Origin: Peromyscus leucopus
Taxonomy: Eukaryota; Chordata; Mammalia; Rodentia; Cricetidae
Assembly (NCBI RefSeq): GCF_004664715.2
Contig: NC_051069.1
Coordinates: 13,640,226-13,704,225, forward strand
DNA length: 64,000 bases
Direction: 5' to 3'
Shown here piece by piece: positions 1-61,387 of the stretch. Each line of letters opens with the position of its first letter. The stretch's first letter is position 1. Position numbers and translations under genes: made by a program. The notes beneath the pieces were generated by a model that was not told the origin of the DNA, made no database searches, and saw only the letters and a program-made list of their open reading frames with translations.

Positions 1-146
1 CCTGCTTGGTATAGAATTCTTATTCCATGCTGACGTTTTATTCTGTCAGGACTTTAATTGTACCGTACTCTTGGGTGTTTTGATCATTTCAAGTTTCCAC
101 TGCCTGTGATACCCCTCCTCCCATGGTTACATTTTACTGTAGGTAG

Positions 147-148
<2 letters not shown>

Positions 149-197
<49 letters not shown>
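149..197. repeat. Poly-T tract (49 bp)
   Basis: Uninterrupted T run. No SINE body adjoins it on either side. Confidence 0.9.
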
Positions 198-199
<2 letters not shown>

Positions 200-255
200 C
201 AAGTTGCCTGTGATACATCTAGGTCAGTTTTCTTTTTCAAAAAAAAAAAAAAAAA

Positions 256-466
256 GATTTTATTATTTTAAGATTATGTGTGTATAAATGTACCTGCATG
301 TGGGTATGTGCTCATGAGGGCAGGTGCTAGAGGAAGCCAGAAGCATCAGATCCCTAGAACTGTAGTTACAGGTGGTTGTAAACTGCCTGACATGGGTGCT
401 GGGAACTGACTTGGGTCCTCTGCAGGAGCAGTAACGACTCTGATGACCCATATCTCAGGCCCATTT
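256..466 (-). mobile_element. B2/B3 SINE
   Basis: Antisense B2-family copy ending CTCAGGCCC. An A run sits on its 3' (left) side. Confidence 0.8.
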
Positions 467-804
467 TCGTTTATATAGAGATTACTGAACTTTTCAAATC
501 AGTGTTGATTTCTTTCATTAAATTTGGGTAATTCACATATTTCTCATGTCCAGTCTGTCTCCTGAGATTACTGCTGTATGTAGATGTCTCTGCTATTATC
601 CTCTAGATTTCATACAACCCCCTCCCCCCACATACCTCTTGTTTTCAATGTGCATGCTTTTCATTGAACTTTAAGTTCTCTGGCTTTCTGATGCTAATCT
701 ATTAAAACTATCTGATGAGCTCTTCATTTCTCTTATTTGTATTTGTTTATTTTGTATCTAGCCTTCCATTATACTTGTACAGTAACCATTTACTGCCAGT
801 ATGT

Positions 805-932
805 CCCTTTATAGCCCTGGCTGTCCTGGAACTCACTCTGTAGACCAGGCGACCTCAAATTCAGAGATCCACCTACCCGTCTCTGCCTCCTGAGTGCTGG
901 GATTAAAGGCATGTATCACCATTGTCCAGCTT
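805..932 (-). mobile_element. B1 SINE
   Basis: Antisense B1 core (CTCTGTAGACCAGG; GTGCTGGGATTAAAGGC). Truncated. Confidence 0.85.
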
Positions 933-942
933 GTCCCACTTT

Positions 943-1122
943 AAAAAAAGATTTCTTACAATTATTTTATGTGTATGCGTGCTTTGCTTGCACGTATGTC
1001 TGTGCACAACATACATGTCTGGTGATCAAGGACGCGATGAGCCTCCGTATGGGTGTTGGGAATTGAACCTGCGTCATTTGTGAGAACAAGTGCTCTTAAC
1101 TACTGAGCCAGCTCTCCAGCCC
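943..1122 (-). mobile_element. B2/B3 SINE
   Basis: Antisense copy with the AACTACTGAGCCAGCTCTCC head. Confidence 0.85.
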
Positions 1123-1124
1123 TA

Positions 1125-1514
1125 AAATTGTTTTGAGATTTATATATTTTACGTGTTATGAGTGTTTTGCTCACACTAATGTCCTTGCACCACGTATGTG
1201 TCTGGTGCTTGTGGTGGTCAGAAGAGGATCCCCTGGAACTGGAATTGTGAACAGTTGTGGGCCACCATGTGGGTGCTAGGAACCAACCCTGTGTCCTCTG
1301 CAAGAATAAGAGCTCTGGGCCAGGCAGTGGTGGCACACGCCTTTAATCCCACCTCTTGGGAGACAGAGGCAGGTAGATCTCTGTGAGGCCAGCCTGGTCA
1401 ACAGATCGAGTTCCAGGATAGCCAAGGCTACCAAAGAAACCCTATCTCAACAAACAAAAATATCAAAACAAAAATGAGTGTTCTTAACCACTAAGCCATG
1501 TCTCTAGCATCTTT
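1125..1514 (-). mobile_element. B2/B3 SINE split by a B1
   Basis: Antisense B2-family copy in two pieces, 1125-1316 and 1461-1514, with a plus-strand B1 between them. Confidence 0.8.
1317..1460 (+). mobile_element. B1 SINE nested in B2/B3
   Basis: GGCCAGGCAGTGGTGGCACA head and A-rich tail; the host SINE resumes after it. Confidence 0.85.
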
Positions 1515-1727
1515 TTTGTTTTTAAAGAATTTATTATTTTTATTTTATGTGTTTGTATATGAAGGACTATTTATATGTGCACCACAGAAGCTGGAAGGGG
1601 TGTCAGATCCCATGTAACTGGAGTTACAGGCAGTTGAGAGTTACCTGATGTGGGTGCTGGGAACCGAATTCCAGTTCTCTGCAAGAGTGACAAGGGCTGT
1701 TAACTGATGAGCCATCTCTCCAGGCCT
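1515..1727 (-). mobile_element. B2/B3 SINE
   Basis: Antisense, ending GAGCCATCTCTCCAGGCC. The 1730-2670 stretch beyond it shows nothing I can name. Confidence 0.85.
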
Positions 1728-2679
1728 GGGATTTTTTTTTTAATTCACAAATGGAAACATACCATATTTTCTTCACCTTTCCCCCATATAATCTACACCT
1801 GCTTTTTTTCTTTTACATCTTTGGGAATTTTTACAAGCTGGATAATACATCTTACAGTAGCATCTTGCCTTGATTCATTTAAACTATCCTTGGTGCTGGA
1901 CATTTGGATGTGTCTAGTATTTTTTTTTTTTTTTCTGAGAAGCAAAGCACTGTTTATGCTTGCAGTGCTTTGCCTCCCAACGTTCTCCACTAATTACTGT
2001 TATTTGTACTATCATGAATAGGAAACAGTTCCTGAAGGACTTTGAAAATAGGAACACCTAGTGTTCTTTTCACGTGGTGTTTTCCTACTGTATTGACTGT
2101 ATTCTTGGCATTAATGGTGTTGGTCCTGTGAGGACTGGATACTTCTAAAGAGGCCTGATATGCTAGAGTTGCCCAGCAGGAGGCATCAGAACAAAGTTGG
2201 CTGGGGACCTTAAATTCCAGAAATTAATAAATACTAAATGGATATTTATTAATAAATTAATAAAATACTAAAAATGGAGAAATGCAGCTGCAGCTTCTTT
2301 AAACTTACACTGGAGAGATGGAAGTTGTGCTTAATGCCTCTCCTGCCACCTACCCTGCAACCATAAAACCCAAACAACAGCCCTGGCTGACTCGGACACA
2401 GCTGCATGATCTGACAATCTGATATGCAGGGCCACCTTAATGGGAGTTTGCTAAGGGAAATGAAGATGTGCATGTGACCACACAACATGCCCTATGGAAT
2501 CTCTAGGGTTTTTCTTTGAGGACATTCTGATTATCTAATAGAAACACACTAAGTTTGATGAATGAAATTTGAGAAACTAATGACCTTTTTTATGAAAACA
2601 GTAGCTCTTGCAATAAAAATTAAAAAAATAAAATAAAAACAAAACAAGGATGCTCTACCTTCCTTCTAAGGCCTGGGGT

Positions 2680-2862
2680 CAGAGATGGGTAAGATGTGTC
2701 AGCGGGTAACAATGCTTTCTGCCAAGCCCGATGGCCTGAATTCCATCCTCACGACTGACAGTGGAGAGAACTGACTTCCATAAATTGTTCTCTGACCTCT
2801 ACATATGTGCCATAGTATATGCATCCCTCTTCGTGATAAATAAATGTAAATTTAAAACATAA
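2680..2862 (+). mobile_element. B3-like SINE
   Basis: Degraded sense copy with an ATAAATAAATG-type tail. Confidence 0.55.
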
Positions 2863-3007
2863 TAAAGGCCTCTGCATATTAAAATATTTTCCTCACAGGG
2901 TCCCTTCCAAGGAGGTTTATATATTGGGAAACAAGATCATTAACTTTCTACTAACATCATCCTTAATGCACTCCATCTTAGTACTGGCTGAACAATTCAC
3001 CTAATTT

Positions 3008-3790
3008 GTTTTTTTGTTTTTCCAGATAGGGTTTCTTTGTATAGTTTTGGCTGCACCTAATTTGTTTCTGAGATTAGAAATCTGGCAGTATTCCTTTGAC
3101 ATGCATCTCTCTCTTTCCAAAAGTAATTTCTATGACCCTGATCCTACATTTACTCTAGCTACTTCCTACATTTCTTTAAGGTCTTCTTAGATATAGACTA
3201 GCCTATCTTGGATGATCCTCCTGCCTCTGCCTCCTAAATGCTGGGGTTACAAACATGTGCCACTGTAACCAGCTTGTTTGTTTTGGAGATAAGGTCTTAA
3301 CATATAGCCAAGCCTAGACTGGAGCTCACATGTAGTCCACAGTAGCCTCAAATTCATGTCAATCCTTCTGTTTTCAGCCTCCTGAGTGCTAGCATTGTTG
3401 AGCCTCTTTTTCCTCCTCTTTACTTTTATTTATTTACTTACTATATTTTGGGGGAGTGTTTCATGTAGCCAGGCAGGCTGACCTGGAACTCACTATGTGA
3501 TTAAGGCTGTTCATGAATTTCTGGTCTTTCTGCAGCCTCTCAAGTGCCAGAGTTATAGGTATGCACCACCACCTGCTCTTTTTTTTTTTTTGCCACCTCT
3601 TTTGTCCAAGCAAACAAATCTAAGTTTATCAATTCTTGATTTTTTTTTTTTTTTGAAATAGGGTCTCACTATTTAGCCCTGGGTATTCTGGAACTCCCTA
3701 TTGTAGACCAGGCTGGCCTCAAACTCACAAAGATCCACTCGCCTCTACCTCCCAAAGTGCTGGGATTAAATGCTTGCCATGCACCCTGCT
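3008..3790 (-). mobile_element. Cluster of four or five decayed B1 copies
   Basis: Antisense fragments near 3008-3055, 3185-3270, 3271-3392, 3430-3582 and 3642-3790, all with the antisense B1 CCTCCTGAGTGCTGG-type core. Confidence 0.7.
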
Positions 3791-3802
3791 AATTCTTGGC
3801 AT

Positions 3803-3957
3803 CCTTTTTTGGTTTTTCAAGACAGGGTTTCTCTGTGTAGCTTTGTACCTTTCCTGGGCCTCGCTCTGTAGCCCAGGCTGGCCTCGAACTCACAAAGGTT
3901 CGCCTGCCTCTGCCTCCCGAGTGCTGGGATTAAAGGCGTGCACCACCACTGCCCAGC
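3803..3957 (-). mobile_element. B1 SINE
   Basis: Near-complete antisense copy flanked by AATTCTTGGCAT on both sides (3791-3802 and from 3958). Confidence 0.9.
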
Positions 3958-4454
3958 AATTCTTGGCATTCTTAATTCATTCTCCACTCAGTAGTTAAGA
4001 AGAACTCTTTAACTGTTCGTTCTTATCAAGCCATTCCTTGCTCAGAAGTCTCTAGTGCCTTCCCACTGCTTTTTATAACAGCCTCCCTCATATGGCCTTG
4101 GTGGGTCTACACCACTCGACTGTACAACCTTCTCAACCATGGGAATCAATGCTTCCTCAGTTTTTTCTTTTCTAGCCATACTGTCCTTTTTTGTGCTGCA
4201 AACTAGCCATGCTTCTTTCATCCTCAGGGTCTCGGCACAATTTCTTCCTCTGCCTTAGAATTCTTCCCTGGTCTGCACGCTCCCTCAGCCTGTTTCCTCC
4301 AGCTATTAATGCCTTATTCTTTAGATGTAATTTAAAATATCTCTTACCTAGAAAAAGCTTGCCTTGCTACTCTAGGTTGAAACCCCTGGTTATTTCTATT
4401 GTTTTACATTTCTCCTTCTTAGCAGTTATCACAATCTGAATGCTCTGTGGTACG

Positions 4455-4990
4455 TTTCATTAATTTTATCTTTATTACTGGCATAGATAATACGTCCATA
4501 TAGTGTAAAATTAAAGTTGTAAAAAGTCTACCTCTGTTCTTTGCATCCCTGCTACCCGGTTCTTTTCTTTAGAGTAACCACTTTTAGTATCTGAATATCC
4601 TTCCAGAAATATTTTCTAATAAAGAACTGTGTACATATTATTCTTTATTTCTGCTTTCTCTTATTAACTTAAGTACTATATTGCAGTTTTGCATGTTGTC
4701 ATTATCTGTTAGTGTACGTTGGCATTTCTTACCATGTAAATAGTTGGCTCTTTTCATATGCCACATAACATGAACCTCTTATAGTTTATTTAATTTCTAC
4801 TGTTGGATATTTAGGTTGTTTTTTCAGGCTTTGGTTTATTCCAAACAATGATGCATTGGATACCTTTGTATGTAAAGCCATGTTTCATGTCTATACGTAT
4901 AGAATAAATTCCTATAATTGAAACAATTGGGTTAAAGGGTATGTGTATTTTTAATTTTGGTAGTTGTTGCTAAGCTGCTCTTATCGGAAG
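4455..4990. mobile_element. Ancient L1-like remnant
   Basis: AT-rich sequence with phrases typical of old mammalian L1 ends (GGGTTAAAGGGTATGTGTAT). Recognised from memory only; family not assigned. 3960-4454 and 4991-5239 show nothing else. Confidence 0.35.
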
Positions 4991-5487
4991 CTTAACCAAT
5001 TCGTTTCCACTGATGATGAAGAAAGCATGTTTTCTTCACAAATATGTCAGTGAAAATTTTTGTTAACATAAGAGGTAGATCAAATCTCTTGGAAATATAA
5101 GTTTGCATTATTTCTCTTGCTGGCAGTTTTATTTTCGTATGTTTAGGCGCTACTTGTATTTATTGAGTGAACTGTTTCTTCATAAACTTCGCTTCGTTAT
5201 CTAATATCGGACTGACATGCTACACTCTAAAGTCGCAGACCGGGGCAGAGATCATGTCTGACCTCCGGCTGCGCGTTCCTTCACCCTTTCCTTCCGAGCT
5301 ATGCCATCTGTGGCCGCCCCCAACTCTGGAGACTCCACGAGTTTACCAACCTCACGGCCGCTGCCTTCCACTACATCCTTCCTGGCTCCCCGTCTTCCTT
5401 CTTCCTTCCCGGACTTACGACTTCCGGTTCTGCTTGCTGTCCGGGAAACGGTTGGCTTCCGGTCGCGCAGCGGTGGGCGGAGCCAAG

Positions 5488-41996
<36,509 letters not shown>

Positions 41997-42630
41997 CAAC
42001 AAACACGAGAAAAACAGGATGACCCTGGAGTAGGGGGTCTCTTAGGTGAGACCACATAGAAGATGGTCATATGACCCAGGCAGATGGAGGCCAGCCCTGT
42101 TCCCTGGATGGACACTGTAGAATTAAAACAGAACCCAGGGTGCATTGTGATGATCAGGAGGAGCCTAAGGCCCATGCAGCTCTTGGCTGGCCCCATCATC
42201 CAGGAATGAGGAAGAAGACATGCTAGATAGGCTTGAGGCCCTGCACGTTTAGCTCCAAGACTCAGCAAGGCAAATGATCAAAGACTATCACTCGATGAAG
42301 GACTTTTATTTTGATAAAGGGGAAGGGACCTCTGCTCAGTAGCCTGTGGTAATGAAGCCTCATTCTAACTGGACTGTGGGAACACATCAATCCCTACTGT
42401 AACACAAACCTTGAATTGAGAACCTAGTTAAACAGGATCCCCTCCCTTCTTTTAGATTAAGTTGAGACCCAATCTGGAATATAGCCTAGCTATATTTGCT
42501 CAGAGAATCTAAAACAAGTCTTTATTTTTATTCTTAAAAGAGGTTAGTCTGGAGCCAGATCATGTCAGTATAAGTAGGAGTCAAGGCTGGTCTGGAATTG
42601 GCACCAAGGATTTAAAGAAAAGGGTGTAGG

Positions 42631-42713
42631 TAGGGTGACTGAGGACAGAGATCAGTTGCTAGAGTACTTGCTCAGCTTGCACAAGGCCCTGGGTTCGATC
42701 CCCAGTACAGCTG
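42631..42713 (+). mobile_element. ID-like SINE in the Bbs4 3' UTR
   Basis: Sense tRNA-derived SINE with box B GGTTCGATCCC at 42692-42702 and ACAAGGCCCTGG. It would be part of the mature Bbs4 mRNA if the distal poly(A) site is used. Confidence 0.7.
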
Positions 42714-42831
42714 AAAGAACAAAGCTCTTAGCCAAGGAATTTTAACCAAGACAATCAATGATGAATGCTGACAGATGCCCTCCTGGCCCATTAGCGGCCT
42801 CTGTAAAGATTATGGACCACCAAGAGGTCGC

Positions 42832-42837
42832 ATTAAA
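42832..42837 (+). promoter_or_regulatory. Bbs4: Candidate Bbs4 poly(A) signal ATTAAA
   Basis: The common variant hexamer, about 840 nt after the stop, with an A-rich genomic tract from 42846. A second ATTAAA at 42122-42127, only 126 nt after the stop, is an alternative. Because the downstream sequence is genomically A-rich, cDNA ends here could also be priming artefacts. Confidence 0.35.
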
Positions 42838-43572
42838 AGCTTTTTTTAAAAAAAACAAAAAAAAAAAAAAAAAAACAAAAAAACAACTGTGATCACTGTC
42901 TTTACCTATTTCCAAGCCTGGTTTACAACTATAACCACGTCAGAGCCAAGTTGGTCTTGGCTATAGTGTGGCCTCACAGAGGCCCAAAGGGTTGGTTTCC
43001 TCTGAGGCAGTCCTGGTTTTCACCTTAACTAGAAGCTAAAAAACTGACATGCTGTCAAAGCAGAGTGTGGAGTTTTTTGATATTATGGCTGGGTCTGACA
43101 GAATGAACAGAGATCCTCTTAAGTTCTCTTACCTCAGATGGCAAGCACAGTCCCAGAGGTGATTCCTTTGCCCAGGTAGCAGATTTGTCATGGAGCAGTC
43201 AACAAAACTCTCCATCAGCATGAAAGGTAGTATAGACTAAATTGATTGACTAAATCTAAAGGTGTTGGTGAGAAATAATGAGTTAGAGAAATAACAGGCT
43301 TAGAAGGAGAGGAGAAAGAAAACGTGAAAGAAACCCAGGAGCTAAATCAGCAGAAAGGAGGGTCTGGCTGTAGGTGACAAATGAGAAGAGACTGTCTAGG
43401 TAGGTAGATACTCAGTCTCGACTTAAGATGAGGCAGATGGGTGACTAGGATCAGGGACTTTTCAAGTCTGGTGTTAGGTAGGCCTGTCTTTGAGATAACC
43501 CAATGATACCTTGCTAGACACCTAAATAACCTGAGTTGAGAAACGAAATCTGTTCAAAGGTTCTGCTAGAGA

Positions 43573-43798
43573 AGTGGTTCTCAGCCTGTGGGTTGTGGCT
43601 CCTTTTGGGTGTCAAACAACCCTTTTACAAGGACTGCATATAAGATAGCCTACATTATCAGATAATGCACATTACGATTCATAACACTAGCAAAATTAGT
43701 TGTCACGTAGCAACAAAGTAATTTTATGGTTGGGGGTCCCCACAACATGAGGAATTGTATTAAAGGGTCTCAGCATTAGGATGGTTGAGAATCATTGT
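43573..43798 (-). mobile_element. URR1-like hAT (Charlie-type) DNA transposon
   Basis: Terminal AGTGGTTCTCAGCC and GGTTGAGAATCATTGT form inverted ends, flanked by an 8-bp duplication GCTAGAGA (43565-43572) / GCTAGAGG (43799-43806). Internal words match the rodent URR1 element from memory. Non-autonomous, about 226 bp; orientation arbitrary. Confidence 0.8.
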
Positions 43799-44117
43799 GC
43801 TAGAGGAATCTGGATTTTGTGCTAGCTGAAGAGCATGGGCTTAGAAAGTCTCTTAAGAGCAAGTCTATTGGGGAGGAACCTATAGTTGGGAAAGAAAACC
43901 CATGTCAGAAGGTATATGCCAGGCTGCACAGGATTAGAACCTGCAGTTGGACATAACCCCTGATGGTTCATCATCAAACAGGGATGCACCCTTGGGGAAG
44001 CAGTGGTGGCTACAGAAGTCCATGCAGAGATTAATCTACTCATTTTATAAAGCTTCAAAGTAGAGGAGAAAAATCTCTAAGGGTGGAACTGAATTCCTTA
44101 CTCTGAGAGGACTTTAA

Positions 44118-44258
44118 ATGTTTTTAAGACAGGGTTTTGTGTAGTCCAGGCTAGCCTCAAATTTACTATGTAGCTGAGAGAATAGTGTTTACCCTGATCT
44201 TCCTGCCTCTACCTTCCAATGCTGTGGCTAACAGGAGTGTGCCACCACCCCTGGCTAA
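44118..44258 (-). mobile_element. B1 SINE, decayed
   Basis: Antisense copy (AAGACAGGGTTTTGTG to GTGTGCCACCACCCCTGGC). Confidence 0.7.
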
Positions 44259-47044
44259 ATTTTAGTATCTGAGGCTAGACAAGTGCACAGTGCTGTTCTC
44301 TTCAGGTGAAGTGTGGCAGAAACCAAGAGGCCTGCTCAGTTTCCATTCCTCAGGGGCAGTATGGTACCTTTCTTGCAGGAATAGTCACAAAGCAATGCTT
44401 TCCATAGTGCCTGGACTTAGGTTTTCTTAGACAACAGGCTGTACATGTCCAGTCTTCTGGATGTCTAGATTCGCAGTTTCTCATTCATTCTGAAAAGAAT
44501 AAAAAGTTATTCTATGAAGGCAGCTCACAACACAATTTTAACAGATTTAGGAAAGTGAGATATGATAGTCACAGATACAGGTATGGCTTTGACCTTTTAG
44601 AAAGACTGAATCCCCAAACTGACAATACTAAGTGCTAGCAAGGCTTCAGCATAGGTACCTTGGAACTAAATTTGGCAGATTTTAAAAAAAAAAACTAAAC
44701 ATATAATCCAAAAGTATTTGCTGAAATGAATTAGAAACAATCCCGAACCCCTACAAAGATGCCTAAACCTGTGCATAAGTAAGTGAGTGAATAACTACAT
44801 TGGAGCCAGACAAGAGGAAAAGTGCAAAATGGAGCTATATCAAGCTGAGAAAATGATGTGGTCAGTGCATAATACTAAGTGAAAAAAGCCAGTTTGAAAT
44901 ACTCACAAACTGCATGCTCCTAACAATGTGTTCTGGAAATCTAGCCATGTAAATCCACAATGTAAGCATATTTCAAAACTATGTTATCTACAGTATATAT
45001 ATATTTTACCAGTAAAAAAAAAAAAATAAATCTGTCCCCAGATTAACATTATGCATAGGAATTAAGTCAAACTGCATTACAGACCTAACTGTAAACACCG
45101 AGGTTATAAAGCGCCAAGAAACCTCGAGACTGCATGGATGATGTGTCATTATGTTTCCCAGGGAAGACAACTGTTAGGACATTAACATGAGCATTAGGCT
45201 GAAGCTTGGAGAAAACAGACCTGACAGAGACCTTATCATACCTGAAAACATGAAGAAATCTTTTAGCTCAGTAATAAGAAAAACCAACCCAAACTCAATT
45301 AGGACAAAGTGTTGTGCAATCTTACAAAGTATAGGAGTGGGCAACTGAGACTGAAACGGTGTCTAGTGTTTGTTATGTGGGAAACAGAAAAACCAGTTAA
45401 TGCCCACCAAAATGGCTCTAACTAACACTGAAAACTCCCACTTTTAGCACGAACCAGACAGAATCAGAACAGTCAGAAGTTGTCAGGAGTGTAGAATGGT
45501 CTAGCTACTTTGATAAGGGTCTTTGCCTGGCAATTCTGGTCCTACAGATTTTCACCCAAGAAGAATCTATTCAAGCTCTGGTTGGTAAGAGTTTATTCAC
45601 CTGAAAGTGGAAACCTGTATGTACTTACAGCCGTAAAATACGGAGCTGTATGAAACATGCATGACTCTCTAAAGCACACTCGAGCAGCTTTATACAGGAC
45701 CAGTCAGTGAATATTTCACCGATAAACCCAGAACAGTCAAGAAAAAATAGTTAACTAGGGGTCAGGGTTAGGGATGGGATGACTTGGAGGAAGCATGGAG
45801 GATTTAGCAGGTGATGGAAACATATTTGCTGAGACTTACCAAGTGGTAAATTGTGCAGCTTCATCACATACTTTTTTAACCTAAAACACAACCAAACAAG
45901 AAAACGCTGGATTACAACAACAGCTTTCAAATGACTTAAAGTGGTCTTAGACACAGAGATTGCCTATTCAGCTTAGTGAGAAGTGGTGATTATTAAACTT
46001 AAAATTATGTGCAGCATACTGTGCTAAATATGTGCAGGGCATCTGTCTCCTTTATCAACAACCTCGTTTTACAACTGAGCTAAGTGGGTGAAGCTGTTAG
46101 CCTTATCAAGTAACAACGCCAACTCATATACCCGTCATGGATTTGGATCATGCTGACTGATGTTTACCCCTGCCTCAGGCCCCTCAGTAGAATAAAATGC
46201 ACCCCTGCTTTTGGCTGCCATCTTACACTCCTCCTAGTGGTACTGCAGGCTGAAGCTTTTCCCAGGTTAAATCAGTTTCAAGTGAGTGCAACAGGGAGGG
46301 TACAGTTTCCGGGCAGCCTGTTACTGGCTAGGGGCTGTACAAACCCACTGTCTCCTTATAAACCCCGTGTGGAAACCCAAGTCAAATGCCATCCACAGCC
46401 TAGGGCCGAGGAGCACAGCCCTACCTGTTCAGTTCTACCCACCTCCGCACACCTGTCGCAGGCAACAGTCTTACTTTTATGGCTTAGCCTCCTTCACAGA
46501 AAGGCACCTGTAGACAGGTGTATGCACTGTAAGTCTGTACATTCATTCTATACAACAATCAAGTTAATAACTTCTAACATACATTCTGGTACATTTTACT
46601 CCCATCACAAAATTGACCTGTCAACTTTAGACAAACAAACAAACAAACAAACTTATTTTGTGTGTTTGACAATGTAGGTGCTAGAATTTGAACTAGGTCC
46701 CAGGACTGCAGTACTCACTCTCCAGCCTCCTGGATCTAGCAGCTGTTAATGCTCAAGGCTCATCTGTTGACAAACACAGAGGGGTTGAGCTTGGTGCCAA
46801 AGGTGGCCCTGCTAATTTTCAAGGGGAAGCAGACATGAAGGCCACTGGCCTAGGTAGGCGCTCACTACACTTCTCACTATGGTCTTTACTGGCATTACCA
46901 GCAACACCCAGAGAGGTGTTTGAGACTATACTCAGGGCAGAAGCTGAACAAACTTGGAGACTAAGGAAAAGAACACATGAGAGTTTACAAAGTCTTGGCT
47001 TTAAGAAAGTTATCTCTTCTTACTTCAGCTTTCCTAACAGCTGA

Positions 47045-47082
47045 AGCCCTGGTGTGCACACCTGTAATCTCAGCACTCAGGT

Positions 47083-47118
<36 letters not shown>

Positions 47119-47205
47119 AGACAGGGCCTAACTTAGACCAGGCTGGCCTCAAACCCAAAAGAACTGCTTGTTTCTGTCTCCCAGAAAACCAATATTGACT
47201 AAGCT
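47045..47205. mobile_element. B1 scrap and poly-T with a second B1 fragment
   Basis: A sense B1 head at about 47049-47080, then poly-T (47083-47117) and an antisense B1 fragment. Two truncated copies meet here. Confidence 0.55.
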
Positions 47206-47275
47206 TCCTTGGAGGCAGAGGATTAAGCAGCAGCCACCAATATCAAGATTCATAATTGTGTAGGCTTCAGTTTTC

Positions 47276-47309
<34 letters not shown>

Positions 47310-47730
47310 ATAAGACCTTTCCCTCTTACCCACAGTGGAAAGGGGAGGTTTGCAATTCCAGGAGCAGCTAGCTAGCTGCAGGGGCTGGCGTGCATGGCCT
47401 GTCCTGGGCAGACCTGCTCTCGGCTCCACACACACCTTGTACTTTGGACTGGAAAGCTTTTGGCTCTTTGACATGCTATGCTTCCTTCCAAGAGCTTCAA
47501 GGTCGCTCCACAGCAGTAGCTTCTGAGACTGTAAGCCTGACAGGCCCACTGCCAGGGCTCAGCCTGGGAACTGCCTAACCCAATGGCAGGGAACAAGGAA
47601 ACGCCTTCGAAGCCAAGTGACATGCAGGTCACTGATCCGTCCAGAGTGAGGTGAGAATAAAATCGATTAGACTTAGGATCCCTGAAGTGTAAATTCTTTT
47701 AATATTTTTAAAAGCACACAGAAATCTTGA

Positions 47731-47764
47731 TTTATTAAAAACTATACAACATGACACATTTATT
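47731..47764 (-). promoter_or_regulatory. Adpgk: Two candidate Adpgk poly(A) signals (AATAAA)
   Basis: TTTATT on the plus strand at 47759-47764 and 47731-47736 reads AATAAA on the minus strand, about 855 and 880 nt after the stop. Either would place the transcript end at roughly 47710-47745. Confidence 0.6.
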
Positions 47765-48616
47765 CATGATCTTGGGGCTCTTATGAGGTCAAACTCTTTA
47801 ATGGCGGAGTCAAAGCAAACAAAAACGTGTTCTACACAGAAGCACATTCCAGTTGTAAAGCAGATCTCTTCAAGGCTCAGGAGGAACGAGTACCAGGGTT
47901 CTGCTGCAGAGAGCTCTTCCAGGGCTGAGGGATGAGGCTGAGCCCAGCCAGCCCCAGTCTGTGGAGCTGGGGCAGGAAGGCATGGTCCTTCCGAGCAAGT
48001 TTAGAGTGATCAGGAGGCTCAGGGCTCATCAAGCATCTCCAGTCTGCGACCATAAAGCACAGGACTGTTTTGTCCTCTCTTGTGGCTCTGACCTATGTCT
48101 GAGAGCAGGAGCTGAGAAGGTACGTACATCAAATATTGTCACTGTAACACTGAGTAGACTACTTGATTCTGCCCAGGAGCGTAAGCTGTCACGACTGCCT
48201 TCGCCAGGCTTTATGAGCAGTCAGGCTTGTGGGGAGGGACAGCCCTTCTCTAGTGGGCAAGGAGAGAAGTGCTCTCTGGCTGGACGAGCTCTCCAGAGTT
48301 AAGTGTCTGTAACAGCTGGTGGTACGTCAACTGGGGACTCAGGAATGGAGGTTTAACCTTTGTAACACAACATAAAATAGCAAAAATCCAGTCTCATTAG
48401 TACATAACTAAGTTTCAATTAAACCTGAAGTGTTTTTATGTAATTGCCAATAGGCTGGAATGCATCTGTACAGTTTAATCTGTGATTTCTTTGGCTGTCT
48501 TCCAATTAGATCTAGGAACTGTTGTGACACCCACAGCCTATCTTCCAAGCTATATTCTTCCTGGAATTTTTAAGATGGGTGGTTTTCATTCCTCACACAA
48601 ACTGCCTACAGCCTTC
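47735..48616 (-). other. Adpgk: Probable Adpgk 3' UTR
   Basis: Sequence after the TAG on the minus strand up to two canonical poly(A) signals. It is free of SINEs, unlike the surrounding DNA, which fits a conserved UTR. A 113-codon plus-strand frame inside it (47961-48302) has no recognisable homology. Confidence 0.6.
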
Positions 48617-60903
<12,287 letters not shown>

Positions 60904-60949
60904 TCAAAGCTATGAGCATTTAAACAAGTAACCCAAGCTTAGTCATTTA

Positions 60950-61160
60950 AAAAACATTTTATATTTGTTTTTATTTTACGTTTATGGATGTCTTCCCTGT
61001 GTCTATGTCTGTTTACCATGTTTGCAGTACTTGAGGGGGCCAGAAGAGGACACTGGATGCCCTGGAACTGTGAGCCTCCATGTGGTCCTGGGAATTGTAC
61101 CTGGTCCTCTGGAAGAGGAGTCAGTGCTCTTAACCACTGAGCTATCTTCCCAGCTCCCAC
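60950..61160 (-). mobile_element. B2/B3 SINE
   Basis: Antisense copy just 5' of Adpgk exon 3 in gene order. Confidence 0.82.
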
Positions 61161-61189
61161 CAACATATTTTGATTTTTCTTTTTTTTCC

Positions 61190-61332
61190 TGGCTTTCTGA
61201 GACAGAGTTTTACATAGACCAGACTAGCCTAAGGTCACTATGTAGCTGAGGCTGGCCCTGAACTTCTGATCCTTCTGTCTCTACTTCCTATGGGCTAGGA
61301 CCACAGGTGTTTACCACTAGGCTAGCTGCACC
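61190..61332 (-). mobile_element. B1 SINE, decayed
   Basis: Antisense, TTTCTGAGACAGAGTTT to GTGTTTACCACTAGGC. Confidence 0.65.
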
Positions 61333-61387
61333 AAGCTTGGAGGTGCCTTGACAACAAAGGGCACAAATGAGGTTAATAAAACAGAAA

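Larger units (their letters stand above)
41997..42860 (+). other. Bbs4: Probable Bbs4 3' UTR
   Basis: Non-coding sequence after the stop. No AATAAA occurs before 42860. It carries an ID-like SINE (42631-42713). The end is placed by the ATTAAA at 42832 and by A-rich sequence from 42846, so the length is an inference. Confidence 0.5.
42860..47730. other. Intergenic region between converging Bbs4 and Adpgk
   Basis: About 4.9 kb between the two presumed 3' ends. It holds an A-rich tract, a URR1-like DNA transposon, a decayed B1, a short (CAAA)n tract near 46630-46650, and poly-T/poly-A tracts at 47083-47117 and 47279-47306. 44270-47040 has no feature I can name. A 175-codon open frame at 46150-46677 has no recognisable domain and is not called. 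Confidence 0.75.

Noticed and set aside
5300..5360. RFX X-box near GTTTACCAACC
   Set aside because: Does not fit the two-half-site consensus well enough.
42631..42713. Possible tRNA gene in the Bbs4 3' UTR
   Set aside because: ID-like SINE, degraded in the A-box half.
46150..46677. 175-codon open frame between Bbs4 and Adpgk
   Set aside because: No recognisable domain, no promoter, no splice structure; its end runs into a CAAA tract. Chance frame.
47961..48302. 113-codon plus-strand frame
   Set aside because: Antisense to the Adpgk 3' UTR, no homology recognised.
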